Part shown: in pieces, positions 41,574 through 49,883 of the stretch
Numbering within the stretch: the stretch's first letter is position 1
Layout of the letters: every line of letters starts with the position of its first letter
Assembly: GCA_016720805.1 (NCBI GenBank)
Contig: JADKJZ010000003.1
Span: forward strand, 124,001-188,000
Direction of reading: 5' to 3'
DNA from: Gemmatimonadota bacterium
Lineage (GTDB): Bacteria; Gemmatimonadota; Gemmatimonadetes; Gemmatimonadales; GWC2-71-9
DNA length: 64,000 nucleotides
Made by a program: the position numbers and the translations under genes
The notes under the pieces: model-generated
Databases searched by the model: none
Told to the model about the DNA's origin: nothing
The model's input: only the letters and a program-made list of their open reading frames with translations

Positions 41574-42151
41574 GGCCTCGCCACCGTCGCCGCGAGCACC
41601 CTTGGGCGGTAGCCCTTCCCACAGTCGCGCCTGACGCAGGCGCAGCATCGCACTCCCTGGAACAGCACGCACCGCACGAGGATCGACCATGAACGCAGGA
41701 ATGCCACGCTTCTCACTGACACTGGGCGCCTGCCTCGCGCTGATGGCACCGCAGGCAGTGACCGCGCAGGTCAGCACCCGCCTCGTCCCGATTCAACGCT
41801 TCGGGTGGGAGGACCCCGCCGGTCCGGATGGTCGTGCCACGCCGGCACAGCGCCGTCTCGATGGCGGCATGCTGAGCCAGGTCGTCGATCTCGCCGAGGG
41901 TGCGGATGGGAGCCTGTACGTGCTCGACCGGGGTGGATTCAAGGTGGTGGCGTTCGACGCCAAGGGAAATGTGAAGCGCGTCATTGGGCACGGTGAGGGA
42001 GAAGGCCCGGGCGAGTGGGTCGCTCCGACCAGTCTGACGCTCTCCGATGCGGGCGAACTCTTCGTGCTCGACCAGAAGCAATCGCGCGTCACGGTCTTTG
42101 ACACCACGGGAAAGCTCAGTCTGAGCTGTACCCGATTCGGTGGACGCTTGC

Positions 42152-43018
42152 CTAAGCTACTTGAGACTGTTCTTCATACCTGATCGGACTCATGTACCCG
42201 AGTGTCGAGTGGCGCCGCGTCGGATTGTAGAAGCGCTCGATGTAATCGAAGACATCCGCCCGGGCCGCGTTGCGCGTGCGATAGAATTTGCGGGCCGTCC
42301 GCTCCGTCTTCAGCGACGAGAAGAAGCTTTCCATCGCCGAGTTGTCCCAGACATTCCCCGAGCGACTCATGCTGCACGTCACGCCCAGCTCGCGCAGCAG
42401 CCGTTGGAAGGTGTCCGCCGTATACTGGCTGCCTCGATCCGAGTGATGGAGAATCGCCTCACTGCGACCGCGGCGCCAGATGGCGGTCAGCAGCGCATCG
42501 GTGACCAGCTGCGTGGTCATCTCCGACTGCATGGCCCAGCCGACGATGCGGCGCGAGAAGAGATCCATCACGACCGCGACGTAGAGCCACCCCTCGGCCG
42601 TCCAGAGATACGTGAAGTCGGCGACCCACTTCTGATTCGGCGCCGTCGCCACAAACTGCCGATCCAGGACATTGGCCGCTGGCGCGACACTGGGCCGCGC
42701 GCCGCGATCGGGCGGCAGGCCACGACGTCGCGGGCGAGCGCGCAGCGCCTGGGCCCGCATGAGGCGCTCGACCTGGCGTCGCCCCACGGGATGGCCCGCC
42801 TCGAGCACATCGCGCCACACGCGCCGTGCGCCGTAGGTCCGATCGCTCGCGACGAAGCTCTGCTGGACGGCGGGGGCCACCCGCGCATGGCGCTGGGCCC
42901 GCACACTCGGCGCCCGCCCCAGCCACGCGTAGAAGCCACTGCGCGACACACCGAGCGTGTCGCAGAGGACCGGGACCGGCCACGTCGCTCGGTGCTTTAC
43001 CACGAAGCCGAACTTCAC
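42152..43018 (-). CDS. IS3-family transposase OrfB (DDE integrase domain)
   Basis: 288 residues counted from the GTG at 43018-43016 that overlaps the OrfA stop; the frame is open upstream to 43183, as needed for the OrfAB fusion. An HTH_21-like part (DRTYGARRVWRDVLEAGHPV, GRRQVERLMRAQAL) is followed by the rve/DDE core: WVADFTYLWTAEGWLYVAVV, HHSDRGSQYTAD and NSAMESFFSSLKTE, giving the D-D-E triad with the usual spacing. Probably active, since no stop or frameshift breaks it. Confidence 0.93.
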   Translation of the reverse strand: MKFGFVVKHRATWPVPVLCDTLGVSRSGFYAWLGRAPSVRAQRHARVAPAVQQSFVASDRTYGARRVWRDVLEAGHPVGRRQVERLMRAQALRARPRRRGLPPDRGARPSVAPAANVLDRQFVATAPNQKWVADFTYLWTAEGWLYVAVVMDLFSRRIVGWAMQSEMTTQLVTDALLTAIWRRGRSEAILHHSDRGSQYTADTFQRLLRELGVTCSMSRSGNVWDNSAMESFFSSLKTERTARKFYRTRNAARADVFDYIERFYNPTRRHSTLGYMSPIRYEEQSQVA

Positions 43019-43308
43019 ATCGACTCCTTGGCAAAGTACGCCGCGGCTTTTTTTAGGATGTCGCGCTCCATGCGCAGCTTGGCCACCTCGCGGCGGAGCC
43101 GGGTCAGCTCGGCGGCCTCCGGCTTTTGCTGGCCCTCGCCCGGGAAGGCGTGCCGCGGATCGGCCTCGTGCTCGCGGACCCATTTGCGCAGGGTATTCAG
43201 GTGGAGCCCGAGATCGCGGGCGCCCTGGGCCATGCTGACCCCACGCTCGGTCACCAACCGTACCGCCTCGAGCTTATACTCTCGACTGAACCGCCGTCTG
43301 GCTGTCAT
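43015..43308 (-). CDS. IS3-family transposase OrfA
   Basis: 97 residues from the ATG at 43306-43308. The helix-turn-helix is in REYKLEAVRLVTERGVSMAQ and DLGLHLNTLRKWVREHE; a leucine-zipper-like helix follows (ELTRLRREVAKLRMERDILK), then AAAYFAKESM. OrfA binds the IS ends and is produced alone or fused to OrfB by -1 frameshifting at an A7 run (43048-43054, seen as T7 on the plus strand) in the codons for ILKKAA. Confidence 0.92.
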   Translation of the reverse strand: MTARRRFSREYKLEAVRLVTERGVSMAQGARDLGLHLNTLRKWVREHEADPRHAFPGEGQQKPEAAELTRLRREVAKLRMERDILKKAAAYFAKESM

Positions 43309-43725
43309 CCCTACCTCCGGTTTGAATAAGAACACCTAGATGAGGTGTCCTCCAAACCGGGTACAGCTCACTCTATCAAGGCTGGATCACGCATGTGGAG
43401 ATTGGCAAGGACGGCGATCTGGAGCAGTTGGTGCTGGAAGGTGCTCGTCGGGGCCGAGGACGTGGTGACGGATTCGAATGGGTGGATGTGCCTGGCGATA
43501 AGTTCGTGATCGCCGGTTCGAGCGTTCACTCAATCAATCTACGGTATATCGTCGTCTCTCGAAGGCCGTTGCTAGGGGGCAAGCAACCCCGATTGCCCAT
43601 GCTGGTGGCCTGGGGACGGAGTTTCCTCTTTCAAGAACCATAGCGTGGTCCATCCGTAGCCACTTCGTAACCGCTGGTCATCTTGAAACGGCGATACGAC
43701 ACGCTGGACGAACCGCTCGGATCCC

Positions 43726-46700
43726 CTACCCCCCAAACCTCCCCGCCACCTCCCTGACCTCCCCCAGCATCGACAGCGTCTCCAGGTGCCGCCCCACCAG
43801 CGGCCGGTCCGCACCCGCAAACGCCGCCGCAGCCTCCGCCTCGGTCAGCGGGGCCCGCCCCACCAGCGCCTGCAGCGCCGCCAGCTGCTCCACTGCCGTC
43901 GCGGGCCACGGCACCAATGCCACCGGGGCAACCTCCGCGACCAGCTCCGATGCCGGCAGCTCCAGCTCCGCCACATGGTCCGGCGCGAACCGCGGGATCT
44001 GATACTCCGGCCTCAGCCAGCGGATCACCCCGCGCTGCTCCTCGGCCACGCGCTCGTCGTGTAACGCCACCAACCGCTCGAGGACCTCCTCCTTCTCCAT
44101 CGGCCAGGGCCAGCCATACGCCTCGGCGACCAGCGCGTCGAGCTCGTCGTGCATGTCCCGCAGGATGCCGCATGCCGCGACTTCGTGAATCGCCCGCTCC
44201 TTCGGCGTCAGCGCCTCGCCCGAGCGGAGCTTCTCGACCACGTTGTACATCCCCGTCATCGTCACCCGCTCGTCACGTGCGATCGCGTCCTTGCGATGCT
44301 GATCGAGCTTCTCGGCGAGTGCGCCAATCCGATCACTGAGCTCCGAAGTGGCATCGGGAAAGGGGAACGCGTCGAAAGATGGACCCTTCGCATACGTTGG
44401 GTCGTTGCCGACGCCCAATCTGCCGCCTGAGGCCAATGCCCATGCGGTGTGAAGCCCGCTCGAAAGCACGCCTAGGATCCACGGCGAGCTTAAGGCGAAG
44501 CAAATGAGCTTGCTGTCCGGGGCCACGGTGGTATCGAGGAACGTGAAGAACCTGTGGCGCGAGGTCTTCACCGTGGCTACATATCTCGGAATAGAGAAAA
44601 GCGCATCTCGGAGAGATGGACGCGGCTCCGCAAATCGCCACCAGTACTTCCGATAGCTCAATCGTGCATTCGAATCTCGCTGGGGCTTGACGCGGGTTCG
44701 GATTAGATCGAAGGCGACAGGATATGCCCGTGCTTCCGCCTCATCCATTAGCCCAAAGTCGATGATGAATGAGCCGCGCGGCCGTTGCGCGAGGTCACGG
44801 CCGTTGAGGTAAGGTCGTATCACGTCGGCCTGGTTAGGGCTGGACGTGAGAACCGATCCCGCTTCCTCGGGTTCGAGAATGAATCCGAGTCCATTGGGGT
44901 CAAAGCCGTTCGACGAGATACCCGCGTTAGCAAGTAGCTCAGTTTCGGAACCGGTCGCGACATCTGTGCCAGCCGAGAAATCGGAGTTCAACGAAGGTGC
45001 GCGGACTGTGCAGATCGGCTGGCCATCCTGATCAACCAGGATGAGGGTGGCAAGACCTGCCGGACGGGCGATGACGGACATCGCAACCCGTACTGCCGCA
45101 CCGTCTGCCTCATCGACCCACGGATGGTTGGGGATGGCCCATACCGTTGATGCTCCGCTAACCGCAGCCGCGGAAATGACACTACGATTCTGGCCCTGGG
45201 TGATCGACTTCGTCGTGATCAGGCCAGCGCGAAAACAGGTTGAGTCGGCGACGGATTCAGCAGCCCGATACCACCAATAGGTGACGAGGTCCGCTGTATT
45301 GGGCAGGTTCGGGTAACAAGCGCGGAGCGCCTCAACGTAGCCGTCCCCCAACGCTTGCCGCTGCCGTGCCTGCCCCAAATACGGCGGATTCCCCACGATG
45401 AAATCCGCTTCCGGCCACTCCGCCTGCCGCGCCCCCACATACTCTAAGTATGGGAGCTTCGCCGCCGGGTCCGGGACCAGCTCGCCCGTGACCGGGTGGA
45501 CCAGCCGCGGCGTCGGGTCCGGCCGGTCCTTCTCCGGCCGATGCACCGTGGCGTCCCACGCCAGGATCGCGTCGCGACACTCGATCGTCCCGGTGTCCTC
45601 GAGGATCGGCACCGGCGGCGTCCGCCCCCCGTGCGCCTCGCGCCAGAACTGGTGATACCCGATCCAGAGCGTCAGCTCGGCGATCTCCCGCGCCCACCAG
45701 TTGACCTCGATCCCGTGGAACTGCCGCGGATGCACCTCGTCGAGGACCAACCCCTCCTGCCCCCCATGGAGCCGAGCCAGCTCGCGCAGCACCTCGAGCT
45801 CGATCCGCTTGACCGCCGCCATCGTCACGTAGAGGAAGTTGCCGCTGCCGCAGGCCGGGTCGAGGAAGCGGAGGGAGCGGAGCCACGCATGATACGCGCG
45901 CACCTCCTGCTCGGCTTCTTGGAGGTCCTTCTTCTTGCCTGATGCCTCGAGTTGCGTGACGCGCGCCTGCACCGCGCTCCACCGTTCGCGGAGCGGCTCG
46001 ACGACCGTCGGCTCGACCAGGCGCTCGATGTACTCGCGCGGCGTGTACTCGGCGCCGAGCTTGTGGCGTTCGGCGGGTTCGAGCGCGCGGACGAGGAGGG
46101 TGCCGAAGATCGACGGTTCGACGCCGCTCCACTCAAAGCCGGCGGCCTCGACCAGCAGCTGCACGTCGGCCGGTTCGAGCGGGAGCGATTCGAGGGTGCG
46201 GAAGAAGTGCCCGTTGAACTGCTGGATCCGGTCGGCGCCGAACATCCCGCCGGCGTCCATCACCCGCCAGAGCGCGGTGATCGTCTCGGCCACATGGGCG
46301 GAGTCGCCCGTCTCGCGCGCGGTCTGCAGGGTGCGCTCGAAGAGCTTCTTCGGGAGGAGCCCGACATCCTCGGCGAAAAAGCAGAAGACGCAGCGCATCA
46401 GGAAGCGCGCGACCCGTTCGGGGTCGTGGCCGCGGTCCTCGAAGGCGGCGGCGAGTTCGGCCAGCTTGCCGGCAGTGTCGCGGGTCACCTGCTGCGCCTT
46501 CCCCCGGGGGTCGCGAACCTTCGGCTGGGTCCAGATGTCCTGGAGCAGGGCAATGTCGTCCGGCCGATCGGGGAGCTGGTCGAGGAGGATCCGTCGACCG
46601 GCCGCGAAGCCGCCGAAGCCGCCGCGCCATCCCTCCCAGATGATCAGCTCGCGGGGGACATCGACGACCATCAGATACGGCGGGATGGTACCGGGTTCCG

Positions 46701-47040
46701 CGGCGACGTACTGCGTCAGCTGCTTGAACGCCTTCCGGAGTGGGACGTCCTTCGGACCCTCGCCGCCGCCGGTCGCCTTCGCCTCGACGGCGAAGTGCCC
46801 GGCCTTCCAGCAGTCGATGAAGTTGGTGGCGAGGTTGCCGTCGGCAGTGATCACCTTGACCGGCTGTTCGAAGCAGTAGGTCCCCTGCTCGTGCGGCGCG
46901 GGCTGGTCGACGCCGAGGGCGTCGCAGAAGTCGCGGAACCAGGACTGGAAGGCCTGGCGCTCGCCGAGGGTGGAGGTGGCCCAGCGCTCGGCGAGGGTGC
47001 GGAGGGCGGGGGCGACCTCGGCGGGGGTGGGCAGGGGCAT
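43726..47040 (-). CDS. Type IIG/IIL-like restriction-modification fusion (adenine methyltransferase with N-terminal nuclease-like domain)
   Basis: 1104 residues. The N-terminal part (about 1-200) holds HFAVEAKATGG, an E-x-K pattern like the MmeI-type nuclease. The methyltransferase has the SAM motif FLDPACGSGNFLYV (about residue 395) and the adenine-type catalytic motif NPPY (in FIVGNPPYLGQA, about 555). Beyond this, a target-recognition region (about 580-900, coordinates 44330-45300) has visibly lower GC than both flanks and ends in a helical C-terminus. Single-chain enzymes of this layout cut and methylate; DISARM-type MmeI-like methylases are related alternatives. No separate restriction or specificity gene lies nearby. 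Confidence 0.82.
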   Translation of the reverse strand: MPLPTPAEVAPALRTLAERWATSTLGERQAFQSWFRDFCDALGVDQPAPHEQGTYCFEQPVKVITADGNLATNFIDCWKAGHFAVEAKATGGGEGPKDVPLRKAFKQLTQYVAAEPGTIPPYLMVVDVPRELIIWEGWRGGFGGFAAGRRILLDQLPDRPDDIALLQDIWTQPKVRDPRGKAQQVTRDTAGKLAELAAAFEDRGHDPERVARFLMRCVFCFFAEDVGLLPKKLFERTLQTARETGDSAHVAETITALWRVMDAGGMFGADRIQQFNGHFFRTLESLPLEPADVQLLVEAAGFEWSGVEPSIFGTLLVRALEPAERHKLGAEYTPREYIERLVEPTVVEPLRERWSAVQARVTQLEASGKKKDLQEAEQEVRAYHAWLRSLRFLDPACGSGNFLYVTMAAVKRIELEVLRELARLHGGQEGLVLDEVHPRQFHGIEVNWWAREIAELTLWIGYHQFWREAHGGRTPPVPILEDTGTIECRDAILAWDATVHRPEKDRPDPTPRLVHPVTGELVPDPAAKLPYLEYVGARQAEWPEADFIVGNPPYLGQARQRQALGDGYVEALRACYPNLPNTADLVTYWWYRAAESVADSTCFRAGLITTKSITQGQNRSVISAAAVSGASTVWAIPNHPWVDEADGAAVRVAMSVIARPAGLATLILVDQDGQPICTVRAPSLNSDFSAGTDVATGSETELLANAGISSNGFDPNGLGFILEPEEAGSVLTSSPNQADVIRPYLNGRDLAQRPRGSFIIDFGLMDEAEARAYPVAFDLIRTRVKPQRDSNARLSYRKYWWRFAEPRPSLRDALFSIPRYVATVKTSRHRFFTFLDTTVAPDSKLICFALSSPWILGVLSSGLHTAWALASGGRLGVGNDPTYAKGPSFDAFPFPDATSELSDRIGALAEKLDQHRKDAIARDERVTMTGMYNVVEKLRSGEALTPKERAIHEVAACGILRDMHDELDALVAEAYGWPWPMEKEEVLERLVALHDERVAEEQRGVIRWLRPEYQIPRFAPDHVAELELPASELVAEVAPVALVPWPATAVEQLAALQALVGRAPLTEAEAAAAFAGADRPLVGRHLETLSMLGEVREVAGRFGG

Positions 47041-47159
47041 GGAGGAGGATCGCAGGGGAAGGGCGTGGGGGGAAGGGGTGGCGGTGGTGGTGCGCCGTTT
47101 GTCGCCGGCTCGTGGTATGGTTGAAGGGATCCCCCTGACCCTTCACCCGACGAGCCCGT

Positions 47160-47804
47160 ATGAGCAGCCGCACGCGTGTTCTGGTGGCCGATGATTCCCC
47201 GCTCTTCCGCGACCTTCTGGAGCGGGATTTGGCGTCGAAGTACGAGATCGTCGAGGGCGCCTCGACGCTGGCAGAGGTCGATGCGGCCCTTGCCCGCGGC
47301 CCGATCGATGTCGCGCTGATCGACCTCGCCTGGCGCGACGAGGGCGCGTGCCTGCCGCGGATGCGGTACTGGCAACAGCTTCAATCGACTTGCCGAATCG
47401 TGATCCTTACCGCCTACGACGAGTGGAGCCTCTGCGAGGCGTCCCTCCAGGCGGGCGCCACCGGGTTTGCCGTCAAGGGCGACCCATTCACGGAGATGAT
47501 CCTGGCAATCGAGATGGCTTCGCGCGGTGAGCAGTACATCAGCGGCAAGGTGCTGAGGGAGCCTCCGTCCTCGCGCGGCCCCGCCCGTGGCTGCCTGTCG
47601 CGGTCGGCGCGACGTGTGCTGGAGTTGCTGGCCGAGGGGTTCACGCAGAAGCAGATCGCGAAGACGCTCGGGTTTAGCGTGCGCACGGTCGAGGATCATG
47701 TGAAGGCGATCAAGCGGTACTTCGGGATCGATTCGCGTGCGAAGCCGAATTGGCGCGTGTATGTGACCGGGGTGAATGGAGGGGCGGAGCGGGACGTGGT
47801 TTGA
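47160..47804 (+). CDS. Response regulator, NarL/LuxR type
   Basis: 214 residues. Receiver domain with VLVADDSPLFRDLLERDL, phospho-acceptor Asp in VALIDLAW, Thr/Lys switch region in IVILTAYDE and FAVKGDP. The C-terminal LuxR-type HTH is SRSARRVLELLAEGFTQKQI and AKTLGFSVRTVEDHVKAIKR. No histidine kinase gene is in the window. A GTATGGTTGAA box stands about 40 bp upstream. It is the gene immediately before the secreted-peptide/redoxin/propeller group and could control it (inference). Confidence 0.92.
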   Translation: MSSRTRVLVADDSPLFRDLLERDLASKYEIVEGASTLAEVDAALARGPIDVALIDLAWRDEGACLPRMRYWQQLQSTCRIVILTAYDEWSLCEASLQAGATGFAVKGDPFTEMILAIEMASRGEQYISGKVLREPPSSRGPARGCLSRSARRVLELLAEGFTQKQIAKTLGFSVRTVEDHVKAIKRYFGIDSRAKPNWRVYVTGVNGGAERDVV

Positions 47805-47976
47805 GCGTGGTTGTGGTCAGAGGATGCGCTTCGCAGATTGGTTCGATCTGAGGGTCTGGGCACGGCCTGACTGTCTCTCGAAGATGAGGGTGCATTTCAA
47901 GCCCCAGCCCCCGGGTCACGCGATGCCGGCCCCCGAATCCCGTTCTCGTCACGAACCAATCTCCAGGAGTACTCCC

Positions 47977-48204
47977 ATGAACCGTTTTGACAAGCTGATG
48001 ATCAGCTGCCTCGCGCTTGCTGCGATCGCCCTCTCCGGCATCTCAACCGTGCGGCCGGCGTTTGCGGCCGAAGAGGAAGCTCCTCCGGGGAACGTGCAGT
48101 GTGGCACCGGTGTGCAGAACAAGTGCGGTCAGAAGTGCACCGAGCGCACTTGGTACGGCGCGTGTGACGTCTGGGAAGATATCTATAATCGAACGGGCAA
48201 CTGA
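47977..48204 (+). CDS. Small secreted cysteine-containing peptide (putative exported peptide precursor)
   Basis: 75 residues from ATG 47977 with AGGAG about eight bases upstream. The N-terminal half is a signal peptide (LMISCLALAAIALSGIS, then RPAFAA). The mature peptide of about 45 residues is acidic, then contains QCGTGVQNKCGQKCTERTWY and GACDVW: four cysteines within 30 residues. The size, leader and Cys-rich tail resemble NVEALA-type secreted peptides of Bacteroidetes, which also neighbour 6-bladed propeller genes. Sequence similarity is weak, so homology is not claimed. The next gene encodes a redoxin-like protein. Confidence 0.7.
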   Translation: MNRFDKLMISCLALAAIALSGISTVRPAFAAEEEAPPGNVQCGTGVQNKCGQKCTERTWYGACDVWEDIYNRTGN

Positions 48205-48335
48205 GCCCTTCTCCAAGACCTCCCACCTAGAGGTCCTACGAGCTCGTTACATCCCCCTGAACTGAGCGGGCGCCGGCATCGCAACCACCCCCCTCACAGT
48301 TCTTCCAGTATACTCCAGCAAGGCTAAGGTCCATC

Positions 48336-48832
48336 ATGTGGCGTGCCATACTCGCCCTTGCTACCGCGCTCCTGCTCGCAAATATCGCGATGCTGAGTTC
48401 GCAACGTCGCCCAAAGACCTCAATCGCCACGGCATTCACGGGGGGAAGCGACGCTGGCCCGGCGGACAAAAGGGCGACGGTATATGTGGTGTTTCAAGCC
48501 GCAGACTGCCAAATTGCGATGCAGAAGCAGATGGCGGTCTGGAATGACATCCACCATCGACAGTTAGCCGATGTAAGAGGAATCCTCTTGGGCGCTCCAC
48601 CGGACACCGCAATTCGGCGACAAGTTCTCAACGCGGGCGGTGTACATATCCCTGTGCAGGATGGAGCGGCGGGGAAATCGGAGACGCGTTGAGGCAACTC
48701 GGCTACTCAACGTCACTCGTCGCAGTTGTTGTCGAGCCGGCCGGCCGAGCGAGGCTGGTCCTTCCATGGCATGCCACTGATTCGATGCAAGTTGCTCGCT
48801 TGCTCCACCTCATTGAGCCGGAATCCCAATGA
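48336..48832 (+). pseudogene. Redoxin-like membrane-anchored protein gene with probable frameshift
   Basis: The frame from 48336 encodes an N-terminal anchor (AILALATALLLANIAML) and a thioredoxin-like part (ATVYVVFQAADCQIAMQKQM, RGILLGAPPDTAIRRQVL) but stops at 48692 in unlikely sequence (AGKSETR). A second frame takes over at about 48640-48670 and reads GGEIGDALRQLGYSTSLVAV, VVEPAGRARLVLPWHATDSM, QVARLLHLIEPESQ, ending in a TGA that overlaps the ATG of the next propeller gene (ATGA). That overlap and the content of the second frame show that it is the original C-terminus. A real frameshift or a sequencing error are both possible. Confidence 0.68.
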
Positions 48833-49842
48833 TCCAGGACGCTCGCTGGTCCCTCTCCGCAATAGTGCTCGCGCTCGTCGCCTGTGGTGCTGAGCTCACC
48901 CCGCAGCGCGGGCCGTGGTCGGACGAACCTGCGTCGACCGAGCAGCGGAAACTTCTCTCCTCAAGCTGGGACACGCTCGCCATTGGTGGCGGCGCTGCGG
49001 ACAGCTCACTTGGCGAACTCTGGCTGGCTGCCGCAGACTCCTCCATGGTCGTCGTCTGGGACAACATCACCCAGGAGGCGCTGGCCTTCACCCCCGACCT
49101 CAAGCCGCTGTGGCGCTTCGGTCGGAAGGGCGCTGGTCCGGGCGAGTTCCGGCAGGCGCGGTCCCTCGCCTTCACGCAGGCCGGCGAGATCCTCGTCTTC
49201 GACGTCGCCGCCCAGCGCGTCACTTTCGTCACTCGACAGGGGACCATGCGTGATGCCGTCCTATTGAAGGAATCGGCCGAGCAGGTCAGGCCGATGCACG
49301 ACGGACAGCTCCTGGGCCTCGCCCCGAACCGGATCGGCACACCGCTCGTCACGATCCCGGCCGATGGGCAGAGTGCTGCCGAACTTCCCCTCCCCTGGTC
49401 GGGGTTTGATGCGCTGCACCCGCTGGTCCGCAGCGGATTCATCGCCTCAGACCCTTCCAGTGGTGCGGCGGTGATGGTGATGGCGTACGGCGACGGATGG
49501 TTCGGCTTTCCTGGACAGCCCGGCGCGACGTATACGGGGCGCTATGTCGAGCACCAGTTGATGCCCGGAATCCAGGAAAAGGGCGACACCCGACTGATCA
49601 TGGGTGGAACACTGGCCGGCCAGGCCGTGAGCATCGCCGCCGGCGTGGTGACGGTGCTGCACGAGGGCGCGTCCCCCGAGGCGCGCCGCTGGCTCGATCA
49701 ATATCGGCTGACCGACGGTCAATATCTCGGCTCCTATCTTCTGCCACGGCGGATCAACGGCTTTGCCTCCATGCCCGACGGTAGCTTTCTCGTTGTCTTC
49801 AACGTGCCGAGCCCGACGATCATGCGATTGCGGGCGAAGTAG
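48829..49842 (+). CDS. 6-bladed beta-propeller lipoprotein (paralogue 8)
   Basis: 337 residues. Lipoprotein signal with VAC-GAE. Motif GRKGAGPGEF at about residue 97. Blades: LGELWLAAADSSMVVVWDNI, LAFTQAGEILVFDVAAQRVT, RVTFVTRQGTMRDAVLLKES, and MPDGSFLVVFNVPSPTIMRL at the end. The ATG overlaps the end of the redoxin-like frame by four bases, so it was coupled to that gene. It is the first of a pair; the next paralogue begins 42 bp downstream. Likely membrane-anchored in the periplasm. Confidence 0.84.
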   Translation: MIQDARWSLSAIVLALVACGAELTPQRGPWSDEPASTEQRKLLSSSWDTLAIGGGAADSSLGELWLAAADSSMVVVWDNITQEALAFTPDLKPLWRFGRKGAGPGEFRQARSLAFTQAGEILVFDVAAQRVTFVTRQGTMRDAVLLKESAEQVRPMHDGQLLGLAPNRIGTPLVTIPADGQSAAELPLPWSGFDALHPLVRSGFIASDPSSGAAVMVMAYGDGWFGFPGQPGATYTGRYVEHQLMPGIQEKGDTRLIMGGTLAGQAVSIAAGVVTVLHEGASPEARRWLDQYRLTDGQYLGSYLLPRRINGFASMPDGSFLVVFNVPSPTIMRLRAK

Positions 49843-49883
49843 CGCGCCTGGAATGTGCTCGACCTGATTCGGGAGTCACCCGA

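Larger units (their letters stand above)
42122..43370 (-). mobile_element. IS3-family insertion sequence
   Basis: 1249 bp with imperfect terminal inverted repeats TGAGCTGTACCCGATTCGGT plus GGAC at 42122 and the complement of TGAGCTGTACCCGGTTTGGA plus GGAC at 43347-43370. It ends in the TG...CA typical for the family. It encodes OrfA and OrfB in overlapping frames on the minus strand with an A7 slippery stretch. No perfect target duplication is visible; the flanks CAGTC and CTCTAT share at most one or two bases. It is inserted in a propeller gene. Confidence 0.92.
41689..43643 (+). pseudogene. 6-bladed beta-propeller gene (paralogue 7) interrupted by an IS3 element
   Basis: The 5' part (41689-42121) encodes a signal peptide (MAPQAVTAQ), a blade GADGSLYVLDRGGFKVVAFD and the family motif GHGEGEGPGEW. 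At codon 145 the frame enters the insertion element. After the element (from 43371) the same frame resumes with LYQGWITHVEIGKDGDLEQL and ends at FLFQEP. Joined without the element the frame is open from end to end, though the product is much shorter (about 235 residues) than other paralogues, so a deletion may also have occurred. The intact reading frames on both sides indicate a recent insertion. Confidence 0.8.

Noticed and set aside
43726..47040. BREX PglX or type I HsdM for the large methyltransferase
   Set aside because: No brx/pgl or hsdR/hsdS neighbours; the N-terminal E-x-K region and single-gene setting fit a type IIG/IIL-like enzyme better.
45952..47124. Plus-strand open frame opposite the restriction-modification gene
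   Set aside because: Antisense shadow; no family match, and the minus strand carries SAM-binding and NPPY motifs.
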